DNA from: Iris pallida
Taxonomy: Eukaryota > Streptophyta > Magnoliopsida > Asparagales > Iridaceae
Assembly: GCA_029216955.1 (NCBI GenBank)
Contig: JANAVB010010791.1
Coordinates: 5,406,410-5,470,409, forward strand
Length of the DNA stretch: 64,000 nucleotides
Direction: 5' to 3'
A program made the position numbers and the translations under genes. The notes beneath the pieces are model-generated. The model had not been told where the DNA came from. It made no database searches and worked only from the letters and a program-made list of their open reading frames with translations. Of this stretch, positions 1 through 12,520 are shown in pieces; within the stretch, counting starts at the first letter, position 1, and the number at the start of each line of letters is the position of its first letter.

Positions 1-2561
1 ATTTATTTGGGGGGCTGCTTCTGCATTTCGAATCTCTCATGAATGATGGGATGGCTAGACCAGATGACACCTTTCTGGAAAGATACAGTCACACACCAAA
101 GTGGAAATATGACACTTTGACAGATTGCAGAACTATATTAAACAGGGGAGAACTATGGAGCTTCACTTGTGTTCCTCCACCTGTTGGTTATGAAACCATG
201 CCTGGGAGGTTGATTGATGGCATTGGTGGCAATGAATTGGATGAGATTCAACATGAATGGCTAAAGAGGATCAGGCCATCTCATTTAATTTGCCGCCGTG
301 ACAACATCACCTATCTGGAGCCATATCTTCCGAGTAGGTTTGCTCGGCAATTTGGTTATGATCAGTTGCATGTGGGCAATGCAACGACATATTTTGGTTA
401 TCAAGGCGGGTTGATTGATGGTGCCAGAGCTTGGATATATTACATTGCTAAAGGTACAGGGACTACCTTTTCCATGCCAGATCCGGTCACCTATCAGAGA
501 GGAGCTAGAATATTGGCGTCTTATGCCAAATTCTATGTATCAGCTAATACCTTTGATGAAAAATTCAGCATCTTAGGTAGAAGCTTTATTCATATTGAAA
601 AGAAATCAACCAAATCAGCCATGCCTAGAGATTGTCATGACCAAGAAGATCCTCTGGCTACTGATGAAGTTGATGATGAAGTTTTAGAAACTTTCTTCTC
701 TGATGACCTTCATCAACCATTACATGTACCCATCGGGAGTGCTGAAGAGAGTATATCTGCCGATAATACCCCGAAGAGGAAGCGAGGCAAAGGTGTTGCT
801 GGGCCTGCCCCAAAAGAGTCACTCGAACAGAGACTCGAAATCGTGAAAGAATTACCATTCCAGGGACTTCTCCTGCTTCCAATCGAGTCAGAGATGCTCA
901 TGAAGCAGGTAGTGATTCAAAGGACAATTATCCTACTGTTCCATTCACAAAAAGAATAGGAAGGAAAGTGATAGTTTCAAAAACTAAATCCGTAATTTGT
1001 CTCGATGCAGAGAGTCCCACCGATCATGCTGTGCGATTGGCTTCAGAAAAACAAGCTGCCTTTGATTTTTCTGTAAAGACAGAACCTGTTGAAGAAGATA
1101 TTCCTGAACCTGCTTGGTCATCCATGCCTTCTGATATAGGATCGATTCCGCCAATGGCCGATGATGCGCAGGTGATTAGTCAACCTGCGGTAGAGGCCGA
1201 GCATCAGACTGAAATAGCTAATGACTTACTGATTTTGGGAGAATCAGTGAAGGAAGCCACTACTCTCAGACCAATTGCTGAAATTTCGGAGGGCAACAAG
1301 AGTGACGACGAACAGGTTGACTATGAACCTTCGTCTCATTCTTTTGAAGAAGAGGACATGGAGATAGATGATGAATCACCATCTAAAATTCTAATTGATG
1401 TACTGAAGACCATTGGTCAACACTCAGGGTTAACACCAGAGCCGGAGAGGCATATAGAAATTCAAGTTCCGAGTACTTCTGGGGCGGGCAGCAGTGAAAT
1501 AAACTCCGTGTCAGAAAGCACTCTGGATAGACTACGAGTTGGGCTGAATGACCCAAAGGAAACTGAATATGAACCAGCTCCAGGTAATATTTTATTCAGC
1601 AAAGTTTCGTCTTTTCCTTGCTTTATTGTCCTTTAGTTTTGATTATGCTTCTTTGATTTCAACAGCTGTAGGAACTGCACCGGCTATGAGTTCTACTCAA
1701 GCCCCACTTGTCCAAATTGATGTGGGTGAGGGGAGTTCACATTTGCCGAGTTCTCCAAAAGCACTTACTTCAGCTCCCAGAATAGAGGTTCCTCCTGCTC
1801 CTTCTTCTACTGTTGCAGTGACTCCCGGTTTTGACACAGGGATAGCAAAGATCATGGAGATGTATTCAGATATTATTTATTCATATCTGGATACATTCTC
1901 GAGACGACTTATGAAGGATGAGACTATGCCCTTTTCGAGTCTTCGAGAGGCGATTAGTTTTCCACTTTCAGCTTTGAGACAGGCTGGTTATGAGACCCAA
2001 TGTGTCTTTTTTGAACATCTCCTGAATGATTTAGAAGCAAATATCCATAAATACTGGGAGATTAAAAAGGAGGATATTAAGTCTCTGACTGCAGCTGAGA
2101 TTGCTCAATTGGAGAATGAAGCTCAAGCTCAGCACATTGCTCTGACAGAATTCTTCGCTCAGTCTTCTAAAGAGTTAATGGCGAAAGACAAAGAAATAAT
2201 AAGTACTCGTCAGAATATGGTGCGCCTAAAGAAAGATGAAGCGTCAAAAGCTAAAGAGCTTAGAAAGTTGAGGGAAGAGCTAGCTTGTCTTCAGGAGCAA
2301 ATTGCCTCCGTGGAAAAAGAACAATCAGAGATTGCTACTGATCGTAAATCTAAAGCTGAACGCTGTCAATTTTTACAGCAAGAGCGAGAATTGATGCAAA
2401 CCAATCAGATTGAAGAGACCAATCGCCGTAGCTCTATTATTGTGGAATATGACCAACGGATGATTGGAGCTGAAACAGCAGAGCGAATCAAGAAAGCTCA
2501 TGACGAAAAGATGAATAATGTAATCATTCGTATTCAGGAGATAATTACTCCTCCTAAATAG
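1..2561 (+). CDS. Antisense extra gene of element A: plant mobile domain plus coiled-coil protein, 5' partial
   Basis: The reading frame is open to the left edge, so the start is outside. The first about 200 residues match the plant mobile domain, with the signature FARQFGYDQ near 340-365. An acidic, proline- and serine-rich linker with a basic KRKRGK stretch follows (about 770-790, a possible nuclear signal). The last about 150 residues (from about 2090) form a heptad-rich coiled coil. One apparent 1-base deletion near 815-835 moves the frame between the PMD exon and the linker. An intron at 1584-1665 joins the linker to the coiled-coil exon, and the stop is at 2559-2561. AATAAA signals lie at 2630 and 2716. 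The gene runs tail to tail with integrase. PMD proteins are known as host silencing factors and as passengers of transposons; the role here is unknown. Confidence 0.75.
1584..1665 (+). other. Predicted 82-base intron in the antisense PMD gene
   Basis: The donor is CAG|GTAATA at 1583/1584. The acceptor is a pyrimidine-rich TTTGATTTCAACAG ending at 1665. Removing it joins a single base of a split codon to two bases at 1666 and continues the open frame in the phase used downstream. Without splicing, the upstream frame stops at 1636. The match of phase on both sides is the main support. Confidence 0.75.
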
Positions 2562-3122
2562 ATCTTTTACATTTATCATGTATTGAAGTTTTGGTACCCA
2601 TTTGTAATCAATGTTTTGATTTTGATTGAAATAAATATTTTGACTTGATTTCAATTCTGTGGATGATATTTTTGTAGAAAACATGTTCAGATGTAAATAA
2701 TACATGACATATTTCAATAAAATAGAATATACAAATAAACTTTGTAACTCTATCATGATATTAAACCAAAGATAATTTTAGTTTAATACTGATTAGAGAA
2801 AACAGAATTCAGATATAAAGATATCTTTGGATTCTATTTTCCATGATCTTTGGACTCGGAAATCAAAAGACGAGATATCATTTTCATATAATAGAAAATA
2901 TGATACATACTGAGATAGAAAATTCAGAGGTAATATGGACATGATTTTCTATACAAGATCTTTATTAAATCCACTGGGGATCTAATAAGACAAAATATCA
3001 AATTCTCTGGAAAAATGATACATGGTAGAATATCAGTTTCCTCTGGGGATAACGATATCGAGATAACTTTTGTAGAGAAGAATTAACTTTAATTTTATAT
3101 TTGCTGGGGAATGATGAAAATA
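2562..3122. other. Non-coding spacer between antisense gene and integrase of element A
   Basis: AT-rich stretch of about 560 bases between the two convergent genes. It contains AATAAA signals on the plus strand and several short CTGGGGAT-like purine/pyrimidine tracts on the plus strand (about 2970, 3044, 3104). I see no reading frame with support. Confidence 0.6.
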
Positions 3123-4298
3123 TTATACATAATATTTCTTTAAGAATTTGCCATTGATAGACATCATCGTGACTTTTCCATCCATAGAGGCAAGCTGGTA
3201 TGCTCCGTTAGAGAAGACTTTGTTTACTACGAATGTACCTTCCCATTTCGCATCAAATTTGCCTTTGCTCATATGTGTCATGGTCATAGGACGTCTGACA
3301 GTAAGGACCAGTTCTCCCTTCTGATATGCTCTGACTTTGACTTTCCGGTTAAAAGCTTTTGAGATTCGGGCCTGATACAGCTCGATATTTTGTTGAGCAT
3401 ACAATCGCTTTTCATCTAGAGCTTCTAATTCTTGAAGTCGAAGACGATCATTGTTTTCAGTTGTAAGTTCATTAGAGATTGCAATTCTCAGAGAAGGAAT
3501 CTGGATCTCAAGGAGAAGAACAGCTTCACACCCATATACCAAAGAGAAAGGCGTACATCCGGTTGCATTGCGAACTGTGGTGCGGTAGGCCCATAAACAT
3601 TCACCAAGCTTCTCGCTCCAGTTGCGTTTGTTGGAAGAAACAAACTTTTTCAAGAGTTTGATGATCGTTTTATTGAAAGTTTCTGCCAATCTATTAGCTG
3701 CTGGATTATATGCTGTAGAAGCTAAATTATTGATCCGATGATCATCGCAGAATCGAGTAAATTTCTGACTGACGAACTGCGGTCTGTTATCATGGATAAT
3801 ACGCCGAGGAACACCAAATCGATAGATGACATGATGTTTGACGAAGTTAATAACATTAGAAGTTTTGACTTCAGATAACGGGATTGCTTCAGCCCATTTG
3901 GAAAAGTAATCGGTTATTGCTAGAATAAACCGATGTCCTTTTGATGATGGTGGGTTAATAGGACCAATGACATCTATGCCCCAAGCCTCAAAGGGCCATG
4001 ATGCCGCTGTTGGGTGTAAGAACTCTGACGGTTGATGGATAAAGTCTGTATGAATTTGACAGGCTTTACATCTCCGAGCATATTGAATGGCGTCAGCCAC
4101 CATCGTGGGCCAATAATAACCCATACGTCGGATACGATCTTGAAGTTTAGGACCTGGTTGATGGGCTCCACAAACACCATCATGTGCTTCACGGACAATC
4201 TGTTGTGCTTCTTCACCAGCGATGCATCGGAGGAGAAGACCGTCGTAGGACCGACGATATAGTGTCTTCGTTGTATGATTATAATAGAATCTGAGAGA
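3123..4298 (-). pseudogene. Element A integrase
   Basis: C-terminal part of the polyprotein, in the same phase as all upstream pol segments. The zinc-binding region (His at AHDGVCGAH, Cys pair CKAC) lies about 4085-4195. The catalytic core follows, with Asp in WGIDVIGP, Asp in IIHDNRPQF and Glu in NRLAETFNK. The two residues usually Gly/Gln around these motifs are replaced (DNR for DNG, NRLAE for NGQAE), which suggests decay or divergence. The C-terminal domain ends at NGKFLKKYYV with a stop at 3123-3125. Translation into this segment is blocked by the TGA at 4299-4301. It would insert the element cDNA into chromatin. Confidence 0.9.
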
Positions 4299-5171
4299 TC
4301 AACGCCGGATAGACGCTGCTTCACTCGGATTATCAGGAAGTATGTCATATAATACAAAGTCTAAAAACGGACGTCTCCAATCTTCAGTTATGGCTTCTGT
4401 TTCATTAGAAAAGACATATTCCATAGTAGAATCGGAAGAAGATAAGGACACTTTGTCAAACTTTAATCCGGTATCAAAGTTGAGAGAATCTTCATGGAGA
4501 TTACGGGGAAAAGCCAAAGCCAGATTATTCTCAACGCAGAATAGTTCTCGGTTATAAACCACTATTACTTGCTGACGTCTGATTGGTATGGCTAACACAG
4601 CAACTAGATTAGCCAAAGCATCGGCTTCTATATTATAGGCTCGTCGGACATGTTCAATAAAGAAACCTTCAAAGGATGAGGCCATAGAGAGTGCTGCTCG
4701 ATGATAAGGTATCAAATCCTGATGATGAACTTCATACGTTCCTCTGATCTGATTGATGATAAGCTTGGAGTCTCCATAAACTTCCAAATATTGAATATCT
4801 AGATGTTTAGCAAGTTGAAGACCGATGAGCAACGCATTGTATTCGGCTACATTGTTTGAACATGATTGATCCAGAGAATAAGCCCTCTGAATAGTTAGTC
4901 CTTCTGGGGATACAAGAACAATCCCAACTCAAGCGACAATATCGCCATTAGGACCTATTCTAGATGCTCCATCAAAGAATAGATGCCAAGTAGGAATTTC
5001 TTCAGAAACCAGATTTGAATCCAAGACTTCATCAGGAATCTCATCATATAATTTAGAATCTTCTGGAACCGTATGAGCTGCCAGAAAATCAGTAAGAGCC
5101 TGTCCTTTAACTGACTTCTGAGGAATATAATGCATGTCGTATTGAGCTAACAAGATTCTCCAATTAGCTAG
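4299..5171 (-). pseudogene. Element A second (archaeal-type) RNase H
   Basis: Same phase as the RT segment upstream and integrase downstream, but split by TGA at 4929-4931 and ended by TGA at 4299-4301. All catalytic acidic positions are visible: Asp in LFFDGASR (about 4980), Glu in AEYNALLIG (about 4850), Asp in VYGDSKLI (about 4765) and Asp in IEADALANL (about 4625). A second RNase H between the first RNase H and integrase is typical of Tat elements. It is thought to help remove the RNA strand during reverse transcription. The residues on both sides of 4930 align with the normal family pattern, so the stop looks like a point change (GGA to TGA likely). Confidence 0.85.
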
Positions 5172-8100
5172 TCAGGAGTTGAGAATACCGGGTTTCTTCA
5201 TCATAATCCTGATGGGATTCACTCTGGAAATGACGTGAATCGTTTGACCGATAATATAATATCGCATTTTCTGAACAGCAAATATTAATGCTAGGTATTC
5301 TTTCTCGATTGGAGAATAATGCGGTTCAGCGCCTGTCATTGTGCGACTGAGATAATAAATAGCCTGTTCATGGCCATCTTTATTTTTCTGAGCGAGTAAT
5401 GCACCAAGAGAATGATCCATGGCTCGAACATATAGAAGGAATGGTATTTCCGAGACGGGAGGTACCAAAACTGGAGGGTTCATGAGATACTGTTTGATAT
5501 CGTCAAATGCTTTTTGATATTCTTCGTTCCAGACGAAAGATACACCTTTCTTCAGAAGTTTGTTGAATGGTCTGCAGCGTCCTGATAAGTTGAAAATAAA
5601 TCTCCTGATATAAGCAATTTTTCCTTGAAATCCTCGTAGCTCTTTTAAGGTGCGTGGAGGACGCATCTCTTGAATGGCTTTGATCTTCTCGGGATCCACG
5701 TGTATACCTTTAGCGGTAATGACGAAGCCGAGAAATTTACCACTAGAGATGCCCAGGAAGGACTTAGTAGGGTTCATTTTAAGTTGATGCTGACGCATTA
5801 AATCAAAGATAGTCTTCAAATCTTGGATATGATCCTCCTTTCGTCGACTTTTGACTGCAATATCATCAACGTAGCATTCGACTATTTTCCGGAGATGTTC
5901 GCGGAATATAGTGCTCATTGCTCGCTGATATGTTGCTCTTGCATTTTTGAGACCAAACGGCATCACTGTATAACAGTATGTACCGATCGACGTTCTGAAG
6001 GAAGTGTGTTTTTCATCATCTGGAAACATTTTGATTTGATTGTATCCCGAATACCCATCCATGAATGACATTCGTTCGAAACCACATGTGTTATCGATCA
6101 TGACATCGATAATTGGAAGAGGAAACTCGTCTTTAGGACAAGCTGTATTGAGATCGCGAAAGTCTATACAGACTCGGATCTTGCCAGTCTTTTTAAGGAC
6201 AGGAACGATGTTAGCCACCCATTCAGGATGTTGTTCCTCTCGAATAAATCCGGAAGCCATAAGCTTGTTGACTTCAGCTTCAATTGCATCCATAATGTCT
6301 GGACGAAATCGTCGCTGTTGTTGTTTAACTGGTTTAGCATTTGGCATGATATTAAGTTTGTGCATTGCGATCTTCGGATCTAGTCCCGGCATATCCTCGT
6401 AACTCCAGGCAAAGACATCGATATAATCATGAATAAGCTTGATCATGTCTTGCTTATCTGTTTCTGAAAGACTTTCACTGATGAATATTGGTTTAGGGGA
6501 CCCTTCTTCACCAACATCAATTTGGATCAGTTTATCTTCAGTAGGAGGTTCTCTCTGCTCGAACCTGAATTCCCATTGATTATCTAATCTTTGAGCCCAT
6601 TGTTCTGATTCGGGTGATATTTCAAAATCATCCTCATCTTCATCATTTTCTTGCGGGCCATCAACAGAGACCATATTGATGGATAGAATAGAGCGATGGA
6701 GATCACCAATACTTGTGTCAGAATCCCAAGAAAGGGAATCGGAAGACTCAGATCGTTCGTCTTCATATCGTTCGTCTTCATCGAATTTTGAATCTTTATG
6801 GACTATGTTGATAAAGGAGGTAGGAGCAATGTAACCCAAACCACATTTTGTCCTTCCATATTTTAATGGAGAAATTCGAACAGGCATTCTTCTTCCTTTT
6901 TCATTATTGAGGCTGGTTCTGAAGTCATAACCCATATTCTTGATGATATTTTTGGATTGCTGACTGTAGCGACGTAATTGTAACCTTCCAGTATCATCGT
7001 TGGTGTCATCTTCTTCCAGGTTAAGAGGATTCTGGGGTCCTTTATAGAAGAATATTGGATTTTCTCCCTTCTTTCTAATAGGGACCACGAAGTATAATTT
7101 TTGTATGGACTCCAATGATACGTCTGTATGAAGAGTTTGAACAACTCCTATAGTTAGTGGCTCTAAGCTATCTAGCAATTGTAAATAACTTTGTACATGA
7201 TTACAGACATCAATATACTGCAAAGGAGATGCTTCATTAATATTAGATACTGTATTTACAACAGAAGGCTGAGCCTTATCAGACTTAGTCAAATTAATGA
7301 CAAAAGGGGGAGAGGAAGAGCGATCAGAAGTTTTGTTTCGATTAAGATCGATAACAAAAGGCTCAGAAGAGGTGAGCTCCCTTGAAGAAGATCGTGGATA
7401 AGTAGTACGTCCACTGACTGGAATGACTAGAGTATCTGGTCTAGCCTGAGAAGATGGAAGGGGAGTGGCACGTCCACAGACGGGAATTATCAGCAAACTT
7501 TGTGGAGCTTGGGAAGACGATACAGTAGTACGTCCACTGACAGGAATTATCAGTGAGCCTTGTAGAGCTTGGGCAGGTGATGAAGTAGTACGTCCACTGA
7601 CAGGAATTATCAGTGAGTCTTCTTCAGATGATTTAACAAACTGCGGAGGAGTGATACGCCCTTTTACAGGAATAACAAAGGTATCGACTTTTGATATCTC
7701 ATCGTCGTTATCCATAGCTTGCAAGACTTTTGAGTATTCATCTTTATACATGCGAGCGTCATTGAAGTAAGCTTCGACTCCTTTGAATGGATAGAGATCT
7801 GCAACCTCCTTTTGAACTTCTCCATTATCATCAACATATTTGAAGCACTGATGAAGAGTCGAAGGAACGACATTATGTTCATGCAAGAATGGTCTCCCCA
7901 ATAGAGCATTGTATGAGCAACCATGATTGTCGATGATGTAAAAAGTAACTTTAGTACGAAGATCGTCTATTTGAAATTTGAGGCGAATCTTGCCCAAAGG
8001 CTCACTTTTTCCTTGATTGAATCCTAAGATGGTAGTGATAGTGCTGGAAAGACTATGCACAGGTATCTTCAGTGTATCTAGCATAGCCTTTGGCATAATA

Positions 8101-11100
8101 CTGAGAGCAGATCCTGGATCAATTAGTAGACGGTTAACCTTCATAGAATCGATATATCCTGTATGATATAAAGGACGGTCATGTCGATTATCCTCTAGCA
8201 GCATATCGTCTTGCGTAAAGGTAATGTTTGGAATAAATTCTAATACATTATGGCAATGAGAAACAGGTTCTGATTCCAACTTCTTGAGGAAAGTTAGGCA
8301 AGTTTCTGCTTGCAACAGCGCTTCACTCAGAGTTTCTCGAGTCTCTTTAGAGAGGCGTAAGAGCTCAAAGATTGATAATTTAGCTGGTGTATTGGCTAGT
8401 TGAGCCAATATATCAAAATTATAAGGCTTTTTAAGTCCTGTAGGAGATGACTTCTTCAATGGTTTGTCGAAGCGGACTTGTTGTTTGCCTTTGTCAGCTG
8501 CTGTTGGTTTAGAAGGAACTGTCTCAACAGGAACATTTGAAGGCTCTTCAATAGAGACTGGTGTTGGAGCTGTAACCGAAGGGACATCAGGAGTTTCTCC
8601 AGGAATGTCAGCATAATCTTTTAGATATATTTTTCTTGACCGAGTTCCAGCATGAACTTTGACTTCAGATTCCGGTTCAGGGTCTATGGAAACCATGTTG
8701 CAATTCTTTATCTTGCTCTTGGTTCTTTTATGCTTGATGAGAGCTTCATTCCAGAAACCAAGGCCAACACGAGATTGATTATGCCTCATAGTGATGGCTA
8801 AAGGTGCTCGGAATCCTTTGCCTGAGTTCAAACCAGGAGCAGTGGCTAGATCATAGCCCATCTTCGCCATTAATTCACGAGATTGTGAACTGTATAGATG
8901 AAATACAGGCTTGTACCTATCTTCAGATTGAGGTACAAATTTTATCTCCGTAGGGAGTGAATTTCCTGCCAAGATGAAAGTAGAGGTTAGATAAAAATTG
9001 GGTGTGAAACTAGAAGTCACATTGCATGACTTAGTCTTCCCGAGCTTCTTTTTAGATAAAGGAGTCTTCCGAGGAGAAGAGGAAGACGTCTCAAACTCCG
9101 TCATTAAATCCGGGTGGATCCACATAATCTCTCTTTTCTTAGTTGTGACAGGAACAAGTCCTTCATTCGGTGCTGGTGGGATGTTCACAACTTCGAGAGT
9201 TGCTTTGGGGATAGGAACAATCCCACTTTCCACCATTAAGGGAGGGAAGTCACCGAACTGCATTGAAATTACATTTGCTGTGACTGTCTTGTCTTTGGGT
9301 GTCAGTGTCACAGCTCCTGATTTAATCATCTCTTGGATCTTTCCTTTTAATACATAGCAAGAGCGGATTGTATGACCCAGCATTCTATGATATGGACAGT
9401 ATTTTGGATGATCTGTCTTATTGGCTTCATCAGGCTTTTTGATTTCTGGCAATTGTATTTTGTTACCTTTGAGCAAGCATTCAAAGATACCCTGAACATC
9501 GTCATCGTCGAAAGAATATTCTTCCTTCGGCCGAGGAGGTCTCTGTTGTTGATTTGCTGGAGCTGGGGTAGCTTGGGTAGCCTTTACCTCTTGACTACTG
9601 CTTTGGAGAATGACTTCAAGAGCCTCTTTCCCTTTTCGATTATTGGGTCGAGTACTATTGCTAGCACTCTGATTTAATTCCTTGGGAGCCATTTGTACCC
9701 CCAGGCCTTTGAAAGTCTCAGCACTGACTTCGGCAGCTTTGGCACTGACGATGAATGAAGGCCAATCTTGGAACTGAGTGGACCCTGTCCACATGCTGAT
9801 GATTGGTAAGAGATTCGACTTATAAGTGTCGATAGTAACAGCATCGGGAGTTCCGAGAGGCATTTTAAGGGCTTCTCTTCTGAATCTTTCAATGAAGTCT
9901 TCAGTGGTTTCATTATTTTTCTGTTTAATTCTTATGAGGGCTGACATGGTCATGTCATTGAGCCCTTCATAGAATCGTTCAAGAAACATTTGTTTGAAAC
10001 CGACAAATGAAGTAATGCACCCATCCGGAAGACTTCTATACCATTCATAAGCTGTTCCTTTGAGACATCCGACGAACACCCGAGTGAGGAGGGCATCGCT
10101 TGGTTGCAACTGATCAGTCATTACTTCAAAGTGATAAATAAACAGACTTGGGAAGGTAGTTCCATCAAAGAAAGAGATAGTCGGAGGCTTGTATTTAGGA
10201 GGATATGATACTTGCTTCCATTCTATTGGGTAAGGTTGCTTGATACCTAACCTTTGTAAACCATCCTTCTGTTTAAATGCCTCAAATTGAGTTCGGAGAT
10301 TCCTTAACTCTTCAGTAATAATTCCAGAGGATTGTGGAGTTGTAACTTGTTGAGTGTAATTGGGAGGAGGGACTGCAGCATATGTACCACCCCCAGCTCC
10401 GAACTGACTTGGAGTGGGTTGTACAGGAACATTAGATTGTACCCCCGGAATAGTAGAGGGTTCCGGGTTTGGAGCAACAGGAGTATTTAATACAACTGGA
10501 GGGGCTGTCTGTTGGACTTGCTGAGTTTGATGCTGAGCTTGCATAAGAGTGTGCATAGCATTCAATGTATCTGCCATAGCTCGCAACTGTTGTTCCAAGG
10601 AAGAAATCATCTGTTCATGAGCTTCAGTGCTAGTTGAAGGTTCATGATTGCCGTCTACCATGTAAGTGGTAATCATTCGAGGAATAGATGATAAAACAGT
10701 CTGTTCTGAATCATCGCTGTGAGAGTCAGTATCTTTCCCGGGGATATTTATAGGAGTCAATACTGGAAAATTGGACTCTCCAAGGAAGTCCTCTGTGATC
10801 TCTGGATTATCATTTAGATGAGAAGAAGAAGAGACCCTGGCCAAGGCTCCGGTCCTGGATCGGGTGCCGAGATAAACACCATCTTCAGAATCTGATATAG
10901 CATCAGACCGTATGCTACCCCCAATATTTCTGGAGGTCATGTTGACAGAAGCATAAAGAGGTTCATCTTCATCCAATATTGGTTCATATTGAATCCGTTC
11001 GAAAACAGATCGTCTTTTTGGTGAACAACAACACTGAATCACAACCCGAGGTTGGAAGTTGCAACCATGCTTTTCATGGCAAATATGAGCAATGTCATAG

Positions 11101-11651
11101 CCAGATGGAGTGTCGATTCTCCGTTTGTTCTGCAAATACTCCCGGAGATCTGTAGGAACAGATTGGGAAGTACTTGAAGATAGTTTCTGTGTAGAAACTT
11201 GTCTTTTGTTCTTCTGTCTTCTCGGTTCTTGAGTGTATAAAGACTGATTAATTTGAGCAACATAGTTCTTGGCATATTCTGTATCAGGGTCTAGTATACT
11301 TGTCTCAGTTTGATCAGGCTTCTTAATACCAGAAGTGGAACTGAGATGATTCTGATTAAGCTTGTTACGAAGATTCGTAGGAGATATGACTTTGGTATCA
11401 GTCTTGGATACTTGTAATTTGCCTTTCTCAGATCGAGAAATTTTGAGAGAAGGAAGATGGGTATTATTCCGACTAGGAGTCGGTAATAATCCATCTTTAG
11501 AGGAAGTAGCCAAAAGGCGTTTTCCTTTGTTTGATCTAGTAAAAGTACTAGTCAAATTAACCCCAGAGGTAAAGGCCTCAAGAGTAGAGGAGTTGACTAA
11601 AGAGTCTTTCTCCTTGGTTGGTACAAGATGTGCAAGTTGTGGGGGAATCAT
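5172..11651 (-). pseudogene. Element A gag-protease-RT-RNase H polyprotein
   Basis: An uninterrupted 2159-codon frame. Order by rough residue: a low-complexity linker; Retrotrans_gag domain at about 480-650; a CCHC-like knuckle CPYHRMLGHTIRSC near 755; a G-patch-like motif near 935 and a second near 1570; aspartic protease with LIDPGSA near 1180; a run of IPVSGR peptide repeats at about 1320-1420; RT from about 1775, with FMDGYSGYNQ and YVDD near 1927; and the first RNase H at the end. The frame stops at TGA 5172-5174 inside the RNase H, apparently CGA to TGA. The ATG at 11651 may not be a real start, because the same phase continues upstream past a TAG at 11661-11663. Capsid, maturation and reverse transcription are the expected roles. 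Confidence 0.92.
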
Positions 11652-11663
11652 TTGTATGTTCTA

Positions 11664-12313
11664 TGGAAGAGAACCCCCAGCCTGATTTTGAGAAACAGTC
11701 AAAGGACTGTATCTGTTAGCATACGCTGACTTCGGTTTGGACTTCTGGTCATACGCTGCCTTTTTATTAGCATACGTTGGCTTTGGCTTAGCGTACGCTG
11801 CCTGCTGTTAGCTTTTGTACGCTACCTTTGCCGTACGCTGCCCTTTGACTGCTATACGTGCAGAGTCATTAATGGCTAAAGAGCCGACTGCTGTCGTAAG
11901 AGTAGAGGGAGAAGAGACTTTGCCATGTCCAGAGATGGTTTTCCTTGGACACGCTGACTTGGTTAAAGAACCCACTTTGTCAGCGTGACTAGGAGAAGCC
12001 ACTGTTGCCGTGTTCAGAGAAGCCGAAGCATGCTTCGTTGAAGTTGAAGACGTATTCTTGTCAGCGTGAGAAGTGACAGAAGCGTCTCGGGCTGTCGAAG
12101 AAGACTTAGGGACATAGACAGAGTGTCCCTTCTTCTTGGCAGCAGGAAGAGCGGAGAAAGCAGTTCGGCCCTCCTTCGCCTTGAGCATTTCTTCGTAAGC
12201 AGATTGGTCGAATTGTACGACCATCGTCTTCTTCGTCAAGCCGATCGACGAAGTATCGCATTGAGTTGTTGCTATCTCGTTGGAGGAGACAGCTTTCTCC
12301 AGCAGAGTTGCCA
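11664..12313 (-). pseudogene. Element A N-terminal gag extension
   Basis: The phase of the large polyprotein continues upstream to an ATG at 12324-12326, interrupted by TAA 11808-11810 and TAG 11661-11663. The encoded peptide is rich in Ser, Thr, Ala and Lys. Around the TAA it contains repeated Tyr-Ala/Lys motifs that come from repeated TACGCT/AGCGTA words in the DNA. The first ATG lies inside the LTR end and the frame runs through the primer binding site, so a downstream Met (MVVQFDQSAYEE, about 12224) is a more likely start. No known domain is recognised. Confidence 0.5.
12297..12313 (-). other. Primer binding site of element A (tRNA-Arg type)
   Basis: On the minus strand the sequence TGGCAACTCTGCTGGAG lies three bases inside the LTR end (...AAAACA then AAT). 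Tat elements commonly use a site of the form TGGCGACTCTGCTGGGG, complementary to the 3' end of a tRNA-Arg. This copy differs at two positions. Its place fixes the LTR end at 12317. Confidence 0.75.
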
Positions 12314-12520
12314 ATTTGTTTTCCATAAATAAATTCAGTTTATTTATTGTGTTTCTGAGAAAATTACAACTGTAGGAATCTAATCTAGAAGACGATTACT
12401 TTATCCCTTGGACGATGCGATGAAAAAAACTCGAACTTTGAAGAACTTGGACAGCAACTGGGCAATCTCTCTGTTCTCTCTGAAATTGACCGTCGTGTCT
12501 AATGAAGATGAAAAAACTCT

